NCBI GenBank assembly: GCA_020250175.1
Contig: JADCEN010000022.1
Location: forward strand, 62,001 to 126,000
Direction of reading: 5' to 3'
From: Rhodobacter sp.
GTDB lineage: Bacteria; Pseudomonadota; Alphaproteobacteria; Rhodobacterales; Rhodobacteraceae
Length of the DNA: 64,000 nucleotides
Below the pieces are notes generated by a model, which ran no database searches, was not told the origin of the DNA, and saw nothing but the letters and a program-made list of their open reading frames with translations. Below, in pieces: positions 1-9,246 of this stretch (positions are counted from its first letter, which is position 1; every line of letters starts with the position of its first letter). The translations under genes were made by a program, and so were the position numbers.

Positions 1-1086
1 CCGGGCTTTTCGCTTGACCTTCTGTCGGATGCGCCGCTGGGCCGCTCGCACCGCGCCGCTGTCGGCAAGGCAAAGCTGAAGCAGGCCATCGACCTGACGC
101 GCGAGATTCTGGGCGTACCTGCCGATAACCGCATTGCCATCGTGCCCGCGTCGGATACCGGGGCGGTGGAAATGGCGATGTGGTCGCTGCTGGGTGCCCG
201 CCCGGTCGAAATGCTGGCCTGGGAAAGCTTCGGTGAAGGCTGGGTCACCGATGCCGTCAAGCAGCTGAAACTCGATGCCGTCGTGCGCAAGGCCCCCTAT
301 GGCGAGATCGTGGATTTCGCGGAAGTTGATTTCGACCGCGACGTGGTCTTTACTTGGAACGGCACCACCAGCGGCGTGCGCCTGCCCAATGGCCACGCCA
401 TTCCCGCCAGCCGCGCCGGGCTGACGATCTGCGATGCGACCAGTGCCGCCTTTGCGATGGACCTGCCCTGGGACAAGCTCGATGTCACCACTTTTTCCTG
501 GCAGAAAGTGCTGGGCGGCGAAGGCGGGCATGGCATGCTGATCCTGTCGCCCCGCGCGGTGGAGCGGCTGGAAAGCCATACCCCCGCCTGGCCGCTGCCG
601 AAACTGTTTCGCATGACCAAGGGCGGGAAGATCACCGAAGGGTTGTTTGAGGGTGAGACGATCAACACCCCGTCAATGCTGGCGGTCGAAGACTATCTGG
701 TTGCCCTGCGCTGGGCACAGTCGGTCGGCGGGCTTCCCGCGCTGATCAGCCGCGCCAGCGGGAATGCCGCGATCGTGGCTGAATTTGTCGCCGCGCGCCC
801 CTGGATCGCCAATCTGGCGGCAGACCCTGCGACGGCATCCACCACCAGCGTCTGCCTGCGCTTCACCGACCCGCGCATCACCGATGGGGCGGCCTTTGCC
901 AGGGCGGTGGTCAAGCGTCTGGAACAGGCAGGTGCCGCCCTTGACGTGGGCGCTTACCGCGATGCCCCGCCGGGCCTGCGCATCTGGTGCGGCTCGACCG
1001 TGGAACAGTCTGACGTGGCCGCCCTGATGCCCTGGATCGACTGGGCCTTTCATGCCGGGATCGCAGACCTCGCCACCGCAGCTTGA
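1..1086 (+). CDS. serC: Phosphoserine aminotransferase, 5' end missing
   Basis: A PLP-dependent class V aminotransferase that converts 3-phosphohydroxypyruvate and glutamate to phosphoserine in serine synthesis. The reading frame is open from base 1, so the start lies outside the window; 361 residues are present, and alphaproteobacterial SerC is usually about 385. The PLP-lysine motif [13 protein letters not shown] is visible, with the lysine codon at 505-507, and so is the [10 protein letters not shown] substrate-side segment. It lies 62 bp upstream of serA in the same direction, which supports a serine operon. A GTG at 142 is internal, because the family sequence continues upstream of it without a break. 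Confidence 0.95.
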   Translation, partial: PGFSLDLLSDAPLGRSHRAAVGKAKLKQAIDLTREILGVPADNRIAIVPASDTGAVEMAMWSLLGARPVEMLAWESFGEGWVTDAVKQLKLDAVVRKAPYGEIVDFAEVDFDRDVVFTWNGTTSGVRLPNGHAIPASRAGLTICDATSAAFAMDLPWDKLDVTTFSWQKVLGGEGGHGMLILSPRAVERLESHTPAWPLPKLFRMTKGGKITEGLFEGETINTPSMLAVEDYLVALRWAQSVGGLPALISRASGNAAIVAEFVAARPWIANLAADPATASTTSVCLRFTDPRITDGAAFARAVVKRLEQAGAALDVGAYRDAPPGLRIWCGSTVEQSDVAALMPWIDWAFHAGIADLATAA

Positions 1087-1148
1087 TGCCAAAAGGTGCG
1101 TGCCCTGCACGCACCGCCCCTGCCACATCCAAACAGACGGAGCCCGCC

Positions 1149-2744
1149 ATGGTGCCCAAAGTCCTTGTCTCGGACGAACTTTCCGAAACTGCCGTTCAGA
1201 TATTCCGCGACCGCGGGATCGAGGTGGACTACCAGCCGAAACTCGGCAAGGACAAGGATGCCCTTGCCGCCGCCATCGGGCGGTATGACGGCCTTGCAAT
1301 CCGCTCGGCCACCAAGGTCACCGACAAGCTGCTGGCGCGGGCCACCAACCTCAAGGTTGTGGGCCGCGCCGGGATCGGGGTGGACAATGTCGATATCCCG
1401 GCCGCGTCGAAAAAGGGCGTGATCGTGATGAACACGCCCTTCGGCAATTCGATCACCACCGCCGAACATGCCATTGCCATGATGTTCGCCGTTGCCCGCC
1501 AGATCCCCGAGGCCAACGCCTCGACCCATGCCGGCAGATGGGAAAAATCCCGCTTCATGGGGGTGGAGCTGTTCAACAAGACGCTGGGCGTCATCGGCGC
1601 GGGCAATATCGGCGGCATCGTCTGCGACCGCGCGCTGGGCCTGAAGATGAAGGTGGTGGCCTATGACCCGTTCCTGAGCGAGGACCGTGCAAGGCAGCTT
1701 GGCGTGACCAAGGTGGACCTTGACGACCTTCTGGCGCGGGCCGATTTCATCACGCTGCATGTGCCGCTGACCGACAAGACCCGCAACATCCTGTCGGCCG
1801 GGGCAATTGCCCGCTGCAAGCCGGGCGTGCGCCTCATAAACTGCGCCCGGGGCGGGCTGGTGGACGAGGTGGCCCTGGCCGCCGCCCTGACCTCGGGCCA
1901 TGTTGCCGGGGCCGCCTTCGATGTCTTTGCCGAAGAACCCGCCACGGCCTCACCGCTGTTCAATCTGCCCAATGTGGTTGTCACCCCCCACCTTGGGGCC
2001 GCCACCACCGAGGCGCAGGAGAATGTGGCCCTGCAGGTGGCCGAACAGATGGCCTATTACCTGCTGACCGGGGCGGTGCAGAACGCGCTGAACATGCCGT
2101 CAGTCACGGCGGAAGAGGCCGCCGTCATGGGGCCCTGGGTCAAGCTGGCGGGGCACCTGGGGGCCTTTGTCGGCCAGATGACGGATGAACCCATCAAGGC
2201 GATCAACGTGCTCTATGACGGAACGGTGGGCGGCATGAACCTGGCCGCGCTGAACTGTGCCACCATCGCGGGCATCATGCAGGCCACCAATCCGGCGGTG
2301 AACATGGTATCGGCCCCGGTGCTGGCCCGGGAACGCGGCATCCAGATTTCCACCACGCGGCAGGAAAAATCGGGCGTGTTTGATGCCTATATCAAGTTGA
2401 CGGTTGTCACCGACAAACGCGAACGCTCGGTCGCGGGCACCTGCTTTTCCGATGGCAAGCCGCGCTTCATCCAGATCAAGGGCATCAACATTGACGCCGA
2501 GGTCGGCCGCCACATGCTGTATACCACCAACAACGACGTGCCGGGCATAATCGGCACGCTGGGCATGACCATGGGCCAGAACGGCGTGAACATCGCCAAC
2601 TTCACCCTTGGCCGGTCGGGCGTGGGCAAGGATGCCATCGCGATCCTGTATCTGGACCAGCCGCTGGACCAGAAGGTGGTGGATACGCTGGAGGCGACCG
2701 GCCTCTTCCAGCAGGTCAAGCCGCTGGAGTTTGATGTGGCGTGA
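1149..2744 (+). CDS. serA: D-3-phosphoglycerate dehydrogenase
   Basis: Catalyses NAD-dependent oxidation of 3-phosphoglycerate, the first committed step of serine synthesis. The 531-residue product is the long SerA type: a catalytic/NAD-binding domain with GVIGAGNIGG and GRAGIGVDNVD motifs, an intervening domain, and a C-terminal ACT domain (NNDVPGIIGTLGMTMG). The start is ATG at 1149, with GGAG 6 bases upstream. An upstream in-frame ATG at 1083 would add 22 residues unlike the family and overlap serC. It follows serC by 62 bp. The ACT domain suggests allosteric control, commonly by serine in this family. Confidence 0.96.
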   Translation: MVPKVLVSDELSETAVQIFRDRGIEVDYQPKLGKDKDALAAAIGRYDGLAIRSATKVTDKLLARATNLKVVGRAGIGVDNVDIPAASKKGVIVMNTPFGNSITTAEHAIAMMFAVARQIPEANASTHAGRWEKSRFMGVELFNKTLGVIGAGNIGGIVCDRALGLKMKVVAYDPFLSEDRARQLGVTKVDLDDLLARADFITLHVPLTDKTRNILSAGAIARCKPGVRLINCARGGLVDEVALAAALTSGHVAGAAFDVFAEEPATASPLFNLPNVVVTPHLGAATTEAQENVALQVAEQMAYYLLTGAVQNALNMPSVTAEEAAVMGPWVKLAGHLGAFVGQMTDEPIKAINVLYDGTVGGMNLAALNCATIAGIMQATNPAVNMVSAPVLARERGIQISTTRQEKSGVFDAYIKLTVVTDKRERSVAGTCFSDGKPRFIQIKGINIDAEVGRHMLYTTNNDVPGIIGTLGMTMGQNGVNIANFTLGRSGVGKDAIAILYLDQPLDQKVVDTLEATGLFQQVKPLEFDVA

Positions 2745-2962
2745 GGGAAAGGGGCGAAGGCGTCCGCAGTGCCGTCCGATGCGCACCAACTTTTTTCCCG
2801 TACCCTGACCGCTGAGGCTGGGCCGGAATGCGGTGCCGCCCCGGGCCGTCAGGCGATGGGCAGCTTCTGCGCGCGCGGGCAATCGGCGTGCGGGGTGCCG
2901 CGCCGCCCTCTGTCACCTTGCCGCGCCGCCCGGTAGACTGGCCGCATCAGGGGAATGGACAT

Positions 2963-3697
2963 ATGCGCAGCTATGCCATCGGCGATATTCACGGCCAGAT
3001 CGGGCTTCTGCGCCAGGCCCATGACCGCATCGCCCGCGACCGCCGCCTAACCGGCGATCCGGACGCCCCCGTCGTCCATCTCGGCGATCTGGTTGACCGT
3101 GGCCCCGACAGCCGGGGCGTGGTGGAGTATCTGCGGTCGGGCATCGCGCAGGGCCAGCCCTGGGTTGTGCTGAAGGGCAATCATGACCGCATGTTCGCAG
3201 GCTACCTCAGCGCCATCGACTGGCACGATCCGGGATTGCGCCAGGACCTGAGCTATCTCAACCCCCGCATCGGCGGGGCGGCGACGCTGGCCTCTTACGG
3301 CGTTCGCGCCGCCGCCGACCGTCCGCTGGCCCCGGTCTGGGCCGAGGCGGTGGCCGCCGTGCCGGAACATCACCGCAGCTTTCTGGAAGGGCTGCCGGGC
3401 AGTTACCACCGGGGCGAGGTGCTGTTCGTTCACGCGGGCATCCGCCCCGGCGTCGGTCTGGCAGACCAGACCGAAACCGATCTTGTGTGGATCAGAAAAG
3501 ATTTCCTGGATGATCCGCGCGATCATGGCGCTTTGGTGGTGCACGGGCATACCGCACTGGATGCGCCGACGCATTACGGCAACCGCGTGAACATCGACAG
3601 CAGCGCAGGCTATGGCGGCCCGCTGACCGCCATCGTCATTGAAGGCCGCGATGTCTGGGTGCTGGAGGATCAGGGCCGCACACCGCTGCGGCCCTGA
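2963..3697 (+). CDS. PPP-family metallophosphoesterase (serine/threonine phosphatase-like)
   Basis: A 244-residue calcineurin-like phosphoesterase of the bacterial PPP/ApaH type. The metal-binding motifs are in order: GDIHG (residues 7-11), GDLVDRG (41-47), GNHD (72-75), FVHAG and VHGHT. These define a two-metal phosphatase, but the substrate (phosphoprotein or dinucleoside polyphosphate) cannot be read from sequence. The start at 2963 puts GDIHG at the extreme N-terminus, as is normal, and GGGGA lies just upstream. A longer frame from 2828 has no family-like sequence. It stands alone, 218 bp after serA, and may have its own promoter. Confidence 0.88.
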   Translation: MRSYAIGDIHGQIGLLRQAHDRIARDRRLTGDPDAPVVHLGDLVDRGPDSRGVVEYLRSGIAQGQPWVVLKGNHDRMFAGYLSAIDWHDPGLRQDLSYLNPRIGGAATLASYGVRAAADRPLAPVWAEAVAAVPEHHRSFLEGLPGSYHRGEVLFVHAGIRPGVGLADQTETDLVWIRKDFLDDPRDHGALVVHGHTALDAPTHYGNRVNIDSSAGYGGPLTAIVIEGRDVWVLEDQGRTPLRP

Positions 3698-3801
3698 CCG
3701 GTTTGCGCACAGCCGCCCGCCGCCCGCGCACAGTCCCGGATATTGCAGTGGCACCGCTGCGGCATTACCTTTGCCACGACCCCCGATGATGAGGCACCAC
3801 A

Positions 3802-4839
3802 ATGACGCTTTCCCTTGGCCTTGATACCTTTGGCGATGTGACCCTGGCCGAAGACGGCACGCTGCTGCGCCACGATCAGGTGCTGCGCGATCTGATCGAT
3901 CAGGGTACGCTGGCCGACAGTGTGGGCGTTGATTTCCTGGGCGTCGGCGAACATCACCGCGATGATTTTGCCGTTTCTGCGCCCGAGGTGGTGCTGGCCG
4001 CCATCGCCACCCGGACCGGCCGCATCCGCCTTGGCTCTGCCGTGACCGTGCTGTCCTCGGACGATCCGGTGCGGGTGTTTCAGCGGTTCTCGACCCTGAA
4101 CGCCATTTCCAACGGCCGGGCTGAAGTCATTCTCGGGCGCGGGTCTTTCACCGAAAGCTTCCCGCTGTTCGGGTTCCAGCTGAAGGATTACGAACGTCTG
4201 TTCGAAGAAAAGCTGGATCTGTTCACGCGCCTTGTCCGCGATCCCGTTGTCACATGGTCCGGCGAAACCCGCGCGCCGCTTGTGAACCAGCGCGTGTTTC
4301 CCGCGCTGGCACCCGAAGGGCTGGCGGTGTCCATAGGGGTCGGCGGCAGCCCGGACTCGGTGGTGCGTGCGGTGCAGCATGACCTGCCGATGATGCTGGC
4401 GATCATCGGCGGCGATCCGCGCCGCTTCCTGCCCTATGTCGAACTGTATCAGCGCGCGGCGCGGCAGATGGAAGGGCCCATCCGCCCGCTGGGGGTGCAT
4501 TCCCCCGGCCATGTCGCCGCCACGGATGAGCTGGCGCAGGACCAGCTCTGGCCGCATTACCGCAAGATGCATGACCGGATCGGCGGCGAACGCGGCTGGC
4601 CGCCGACAACGCGCGAGGCGTTCCGGCGCGAGGTGGCGCAGGGTTCGCTTTATGTCGGATCACCCGAAACGGTGGCGCGCAAGATCGCCGCCACCGTCAG
4701 CGCGCTTGGTCTGGGTCGCTTTGACCTGAAATATTCCAACGGGGCCATGCCGCAGGCGCAGATGATGGACAGCATCCGCCTGTACGGAAGCCAGGTCATC
4801 CCGATGGTGCGCGACCTTCTGGCGGCAAAGGCCGCCTGA
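3802..4839 (+). CDS. LLM-class flavin-dependent oxidoreductase (luciferase-like)
   Basis: A 345-residue bacterial-luciferase-fold flavin monooxygenase. Recognisable segments are DFLGVGEHHRDDF near the N-terminus, RTGRIRLGSAVTVLSSDDPVR, and SNGRAEVILGRGSF, all typical of the family that binds reduced FMN or F420. The substrate is unknown. It starts at an ATG with GAGG 8 bases upstream, about 100 bp after the phosphatase. Nothing in the neighbourhood points to a degradation pathway. The family call is firm; any specific substrate would be a guess. Confidence 0.88.
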   Translation: MTLSLGLDTFGDVTLAEDGTLLRHDQVLRDLIDQGTLADSVGVDFLGVGEHHRDDFAVSAPEVVLAAIATRTGRIRLGSAVTVLSSDDPVRVFQRFSTLNAISNGRAEVILGRGSFTESFPLFGFQLKDYERLFEEKLDLFTRLVRDPVVTWSGETRAPLVNQRVFPALAPEGLAVSIGVGGSPDSVVRAVQHDLPMMLAIIGGDPRRFLPYVELYQRAARQMEGPIRPLGVHSPGHVAATDELAQDQLWPHYRKMHDRIGGERGWPPTTREAFRREVAQGSLYVGSPETVARKIAATVSALGLGRFDLKYSNGAMPQAQMMDSIRLYGSQVIPMVRDLLAAKAA

Positions 4840-4914
4840 TCAGCCGACCAGCGGCAAGGCCATGACCAGGGCCAGGATCACGCCGATGGCGATCTTCAGT
4901 TTCGGGCTTGTCAT
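4840..4914 (-). CDS. Putative 24-residue single-span membrane peptide
   Basis: A small ORF read on the minus strand: ATG at 4914, stop immediately beyond the convergent 3802-4839 gene. AGGAGA lies 6 bases before the ATG. The peptide starts MTSPKLK and continues as one hydrophobic stretch rich in I, V, L and A, ending PLVG. That is the shape of a one-helix membrane peptide with a short positively charged N-terminus. I do not recognise a family. An FNR-type dyad lies about 147 bp upstream at 5055-5068. The good ribosome site and amphipathic/hydrophobic design argue that it is real; the short length argues caution. Confidence 0.45.
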   Translation of the reverse strand: MTSPKLKIAIGVILALVMALPLVG

Positions 4915-5054
4915 GGCTGGTCTCCTGTTGAGATGACATTTCATGGCAAGATGGGGGTGTTTGCCCGTTGTTCAAGGCAACCGTGCCCGGCAAGAATGAG
5001 ATGATGTATGGGTGACCGAGGCAACACATTGGTTTCTTACGCTTCTTGCCTGAT

Positions 5055-5068
5055 TTGACACGCGTCAA
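5055..5068. promoter_or_regulatory. FnrL-like binding site
   Basis: The sequence TTGACACGCGTCAA is a dyad that fits the FNR/FnrL pattern TTGA-N6-TCAA known from Rhodobacter. On the minus strand it would be about 147 bp upstream of the 24-residue peptide ORF. If it sits at the usual activating position near -41.5, transcription would begin around 5020 and leave a leader of about 105 bases. No plus-strand gene starts within 1.5 kb. The site match is seen; the regulatory role is inferred. Confidence 0.45.
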
Positions 5069-5087
5069 GTCGGGGCACTGCCCCGAC

Positions 5088-5145
5088 GGCCGCGCCTGCC
5101 TGCCCGTGGCAGGCGCGTTTCGCGCCCGCCCAGGCAGGCGCGGCC
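5088..5145. repeat. Perfect 15-bp inverted repeat
   Basis: GGCCGCGCCTGCCTG at 5088-5102 is exactly complementary to 5131-5145, with a 28-base loop that contains further self-complementary CCTGCC/GGCAGG pairs. It lies in the non-coding stretch between the 24-residue ORF (start 4914) and the end of zapE (5347). No T-run follows on either strand, so it does not look like a standard intrinsic terminator. Confidence 0.6.
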
Positions 5146-5207
5146 TGATTTACCAGCCTTATCCCCGGCCCAACCCCCCTTGCCCTGCGGCTTGCGCCTT
5201 CGGGCAA

Positions 5208-5250
5208 CGGACCGGGCCACGCTCCACCGGAGCGTGACCTTGTCGGTCCG
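5208..5250. repeat. Nested intergenic hairpin with CTCC-ACC-GGAG core
   Basis: An inner stem CACGCTCC/GGAGCGTG (5218-5225 and 5229-5236) with a 3-base ACC loop is enclosed by CGGACCG (5208-5214) and CGGTCCG (5244-5250). The same CTCC-ACC-GGAG tip recurs in the hairpin at 22691-22713. It is downstream of zapE on the minus strand but has no U-tract. It looks like a repeated intergenic palindrome rather than a terminator. Confidence 0.5.
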
Positions 5251-5346
5251 GGTGGCAGTTCGGATGGTTGCGCAGTGGTTTCCCGCATCTCCATTGCAAC
5301 AGCCTTAGCCGCAAACTGCAGGCAGCCACGCCCAAGCAACCTGGAT

Positions 5347-6444
5347 TCACTGTGGCACAACCGCCGCCCCCCAATCCGCCGCCTGCATCTCGCGCAGGCG
5401 GCTGGCGGTGCGGCCGAACTCGAACGATCCGGTGCCTTCGATGTACAGCCGCTCGGGCACCTCTGCCGCAGAACAGATCAGCCGCACCTTCGCCTCGTAG
5501 AGCGCATCGATCAGCGTGACGAAGCGTTTCGCCTCGTTGTAGTTGCTTGACGACAGCTGCGGCACGTCTTCCAGGATCAGCACCCTGACCGCCCCCGCAA
5601 TCGCCAGGAAGTCCGCCGGGCCCAGAGGGCGGGCGCACAGATCCCAAAAGCTGGCCCGCCCGACGCCATTTGCAAAACCCGGAACCTCTACCTTGCGCCC
5701 GTTGACCGGCAGCAGCAGCGGTACGGGCGGCGCGCCGCCGGTCAGATCGGTCCAGATGGCCCCGATGGCCGCCTTCGCCTGGTGCCCTGCCGGGGTGAAA
5801 TAGACTTGCGCCCCTTGCAGCCGGTGCTGGCGGTAATCCGTCGGGCTGATCAGTTCGCGCACCTCCATCCGGTCGTGCAACAGCGCGATGAAGGGCAGGA
5901 AGGACGCGCGGTTCAGCCCGTCCTTGTACAGGTCTTCCGGCGGGCGGTTCGATGTGGTGACAATCACCACCCCGTCCGCCATCAGCATTTCGAACAGCCG
6001 CCCCACGATCATCGCATCGGTGATGTCGGTGATCTGCATCTCGTCCAGGGCCAGCAGCCGCAGCTGCGCGGCAACGGCCCCGGCCACCGGGGCCAGCGCA
6101 TCGTCGACCTGGCGCTTGCGCGCCTCGTGCATGCCGTGGTGAATCTCCTGCATGAAGGCGTGAAAATGCACGTGCCGTTTCGCCGCACTCTCCACCGCGC
6201 CAAAGAAGAGATCGATCAGCATGGATTTGCCGCGCCCGACGCCGCCCCACAGGTACAGACCCTTCGGCGGTGCGGGCGGCTTCCTGAACAGGCCGCGCAG
6301 CCCGCCCTTTCGCCCGGCTGCCTGATCTTCCAGCCAAAGGCGAAGCTCCTCCAGCCCCGGCAGGACGGCATGCTGCGCCGGATCGGCCCGCAAAGTGCCG
6401 TCGGCGACGCGGGCATCGTAGAGTTCGGTCAAGGTGGCGCGCAT
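5347..6444 (-). CDS. zapE: Cell division protein ZapE / AFG1-like ATPase
   Basis: A 365-residue AFG1/ZapE AAA-type P-loop ATPase. The Walker A motif GGVGRGKS is at residues 67-74, followed by HFHAFMQEIH, a Walker B LLALDEMQITD and the TSNRPPEDLY segment typical of the family. In E. coli ZapE acts at the Z-ring during late division; mitochondrial AFG1 helps turn over respiratory subunits. The start MRATLTELYDARV at 6444 matches the family N-terminus; the frame is open upstream to 6615, but those 57 residues are not family-like. It is divergent from the MFS gene at 6609. Confidence 0.92.
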   Translation of the reverse strand: MRATLTELYDARVADGTLRADPAQHAVLPGLEELRLWLEDQAAGRKGGLRGLFRKPPAPPKGLYLWGGVGRGKSMLIDLFFGAVESAAKRHVHFHAFMQEIHHGMHEARKRQVDDALAPVAGAVAAQLRLLALDEMQITDITDAMIVGRLFEMLMADGVVIVTTSNRPPEDLYKDGLNRASFLPFIALLHDRMEVRELISPTDYRQHRLQGAQVYFTPAGHQAKAAIGAIWTDLTGGAPPVPLLLPVNGRKVEVPGFANGVGRASFWDLCARPLGPADFLAIAGAVRVLILEDVPQLSSSNYNEAKRFVTLIDALYEAKVRLICSAAEVPERLYIEGTGSFEFGRTASRLREMQAADWGAAVVPQ

Positions 6445-6608
6445 CCTGCGTCCCTGCTTAGCCTGCGAGGCCCGGCAGGGAAAGCCCGCCAAGGTCCGCC
6501 TTGCGATCACCGGCGGCGCGGGCCTGCATCCCCGGTCCGGTCTTGACGGCCCGCCCCGGCAGAAGCAGGGTCGGAACCTTGGCACCGGCCAGACCCAAGG
6601 ACGCCTGC

Positions 6609-7844
6609 ATGACAAAAGCCCCCCTGATGACGCCCGTCCTGATCGGCGGCTGCTGCATTCTGATGCTGTCCTTTGCCATCCGCGCCAGCTTCGGGATGTT
6701 CCAGATTCCGATCGCCGACGAATTCGGCTGGCCGCGCGCGGATTTTTCCATGGCGATTGCGATCCAGAACCTGGCCTGGGGCATCGGCCAGCCGGTGTTC
6801 GGCGCGCTGGCCGAACGCTTTGGCGACCGCCGCACCATCATCCTGGGCGCGCTGTTCTATGCAACCGGCCTTGTGCTGTCCAGCTTTGCCGTGACGCCTG
6901 GCGCGCATCAGTTTCTGAACATCCTGATCGGCTTTGGCATTGCCGGAACCGGCTTTGGCGTGATCCTGGCGGTGGTGGGCCGCGCCGCGTCGCCCGAAAA
7001 CCGCTCGGTGGCGCTGGGTATCGCGACGGCGGCCGGATCAGCCGGGCAGGTCATCGGGGCGCCGGCGGCGGAACTTCTGATGCAGGTCTACCCCTGGCAG
7101 ACGGTTTTCGTGATCTTTGCCGTCGTGATCCTGCTGGCCCTGCTGTTCCTGCCCCTTCTGCGTGCGCCGGAACGCGCCACAAAGCAGCAGCTTGAGGACA
7201 GCCTTGGCACCGTCCTGCGCCGCGCGTTCCGCGACCCGTCCTATACGCTGATCTTTGTCGGCTTCTTTGCCTGCGGCTATCAGCTTGGCTTCATCACCGC
7301 GCATTTTCCCGCCTTTGTGACCGAAGTCTGCGGGGCGATCAGCCCGACCGGCCCGCTGGCGGCGCTTGGCATCACCACAACCTCGGCGCTGGGGGCCGTT
7401 GCGATTTCGCTGATCGGGCTTGCCAATATCATCGGGTCGCTGGCCTCGGGCTGGCTGGGAAAGCGCTATACCAGGAAATACCTTCTGGCGGGCATCTATG
7501 CCGGGCGGACGCTTGCGGCGACGCTGTTCATCCTGCTGCCGATGACCCCTGCCAGCGTGATTGTCTTTTCGCTGTTCATGGGTGTGCTGTGGCTGGCCAC
7601 CGTACCGCTGACCAGCGGTCTGGTCGCCCATATCTACGGGGTGCGCCATATGGGCACGCTTTATGGCTTTGTGTTCTTCAGCCATCAGGTGGGGGCCTTT
7701 CTGGGCGTCTGGCTGGGCGGGCGCATGTATGACATCACCGGGAATTACAATCTGGTCTGGTGGGTCGGCATCGGGGTTGGCCTGTTTTCGGCCATTGTCC
7801 ACCTGCCGATCCGCGAACGCCAGATGGTGCCCTCTGCCGCATAG
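6609..7844 (+). CDS. MFS transporter (oxalate/formate-antiporter-like)
   Basis: A 411-residue major facilitator superfamily permease with about 12 predicted membrane helices. The N-terminal half carries IRASFGMFQIPIADEFGWPR and a loop 2-3 motif GALAERFGDRRTI, resembling the OFA/monocarboxylate-type branch. The substrate cannot be told from sequence and no catabolic genes adjoin it. The start at 6609 places helix 1 within 20 residues of the N-terminus; the longer open frame from 6501 reads into the zapE upstream region. It is divergent from zapE. Confidence 0.85.
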   Translation: MTKAPLMTPVLIGGCCILMLSFAIRASFGMFQIPIADEFGWPRADFSMAIAIQNLAWGIGQPVFGALAERFGDRRTIILGALFYATGLVLSSFAVTPGAHQFLNILIGFGIAGTGFGVILAVVGRAASPENRSVALGIATAAGSAGQVIGAPAAELLMQVYPWQTVFVIFAVVILLALLFLPLLRAPERATKQQLEDSLGTVLRRAFRDPSYTLIFVGFFACGYQLGFITAHFPAFVTEVCGAISPTGPLAALGITTTSALGAVAISLIGLANIIGSLASGWLGKRYTRKYLLAGIYAGRTLAATLFILLPMTPASVIVFSLFMGVLWLATVPLTSGLVAHIYGVRHMGTLYGFVFFSHQVGAFLGVWLGGRMYDITGNYNLVWWVGIGVGLFSAIVHLPIRERQMVPSAA

Positions 7845-7908
7845 GCGTCGCAAACGGACGCGCCGGTGTCGCCCGCCCGCGTTAGCCTGCAGGGCCGAAA
7901 GGGAAAGC

Positions 7909-7980
7909 ATGACCTTTGACACACAACGGATACAGCGGCGCGACCGGCACGGTGCGGGGCGCACAGGCCCGGCGGACTGA
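7909..7980 (+). CDS. Possible 23-residue leader ORF upstream of MFS gene
   Basis: A short ORF begins at ATG 7909, preceded by AAGGGAAAGC, and ends at a TGA six bases before the ATG of the next MFS gene. The peptide starts MTFDTQRIQRRDRHG and is arginine-rich and soluble. Its spacing would suit translational coupling to the transporter. I know no family for it. It may be chance, since short open frames are common at this base composition. Confidence 0.22.
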   Translation: MTFDTQRIQRRDRHGAGRTGPAD

Positions 7981-7986
7981 GCAGCC

Positions 7987-9153
7987 ATGCGCGCCGCCCT
8001 TGCCTGTCTGGTCTTCGCCTATGTGCTCAGCCAGTTTTACCGGGCCTTCCTGGCCGTCCTGTCGCCCCTGCTGACCGCCGAGATCGGGGCCACGCCGGAA
8101 GACCTTGCGGCGGCTTCGGGCCTGTGGTTCCTGGCGTTTTCGCTGATGCAGATTCCGGTGGGCAGCGCGCTGGACCGGGCGGGGCCACGCATCACCACCG
8201 CCCTGCTGCTGGCCGTCGGCGCGGCGGGGGCCGGCCTGTTCGCGGCCGCCACGGGGCCGGGCGCGGTCAAGCTGGCGATGGTGCTGATCGGCATCGGCTG
8301 TTCGCCCGTGCTGATGGCCGGGTATTTCATTCTTGCCCGGACCTACCCGCCCGCGCTTTTTGGCACGCTGGCTGGTGCCATGATCGGCTTCGGCAGCTTT
8401 GGCAACATCGCCTCGGCCCTGCCGCTGGCCTGGGCGGCGGAAAACTTCGGCTGGCGGCCCACCGTGGGCGCGATCGCCGCCCTTACCCTGACAACCGCGC
8501 TGGCCTGTCTTGTGCTGGTCCGCGACCCGCCGCGTCTGCCTGCCGCCGCAGGCTCGCTGCTTGATCTGCTGAAGCTGCGCGCGCTGTGGCCGATCCTGAT
8601 CATGATGGCGGTCTGCTATGCCCCCGCCGCCGGGATCAGGGGGCTGTGGGTAGGGCCGTGGTACCGCGATGTCTTCGGGGCCGATACCGCGCGCATCGGT
8701 CAGGTCACGCTGCTGATGGGGCTGGCGATGGTGGCGGGCAACTTCGCCTATGGCCCGCTTGACCGGCTTTTTGGCACGCGCAAGGGCGTGATCCTGGGCG
8801 GCAACCTTGCCGTTGCAGCCTGCCTGCTGGGGCTGGCGCTGCTGCCCCTGTCCGGCGGCTGGGGCAGTGTCGCGCTGCTGGCGGGGCTTGGTTTTTTCGG
8901 CGCGTCCTTTCCCATGGTCATCGCGCATGGCCGCGCCTTCCTGCCGCCGCATCTGACGGGGCGGGGTGTGACGCTGATGAACCTTTTCGGGGTCGGCGCG
9001 GTGGGGGTCATGCAGATGGCCACCGGTGCGCTTTATGCCGCCGTACCCGCACCCACCCCGGATGCCCCGTATCAGGCGCTGTTCCTGGCCTTTGCCCTGG
9101 TTCTGCTGGCCGGCACGCTGATTTATGCCTTCAGCCGCGACCGCCTGGATTGA
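7987..9153 (+). CDS. MFS transporter
   Basis: A 388-residue major facilitator permease with about 12 hydrophobic helices and an N-terminal signature of SQFYRAFLAVLSPLLTAEIG, then PVGSALDRAGPR as the helix 2-3 loop. It is unlike the preceding MFS protein in sequence, so the two are not a recent duplication. The substrate is unknown. The start at 7987 is just upstream of helix 1. A short possible leader ORF ends six bases upstream. Confidence 0.85.
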   Translation: MRAALACLVFAYVLSQFYRAFLAVLSPLLTAEIGATPEDLAAASGLWFLAFSLMQIPVGSALDRAGPRITTALLLAVGAAGAGLFAAATGPGAVKLAMVLIGIGCSPVLMAGYFILARTYPPALFGTLAGAMIGFGSFGNIASALPLAWAAENFGWRPTVGAIAALTLTTALACLVLVRDPPRLPAAAGSLLDLLKLRALWPILIMMAVCYAPAAGIRGLWVGPWYRDVFGADTARIGQVTLLMGLAMVAGNFAYGPLDRLFGTRKGVILGGNLAVAACLLGLALLPLSGGWGSVALLAGLGFFGASFPMVIAHGRAFLPPHLTGRGVTLMNLFGVGAVGVMQMATGALYAAVPAPTPDAPYQALFLAFALVLLAGTLIYAFSRDRLD

Positions 9154-9246
9154 CGCCCGCCTGACGCCGCCCCGGCAGGCGTTTGCACTTTCCCCGCGCC
9201 GCCCCTTGCGCTAAGGGGGCGCTGTCGGAAGTCAAGGAGTATCCCG

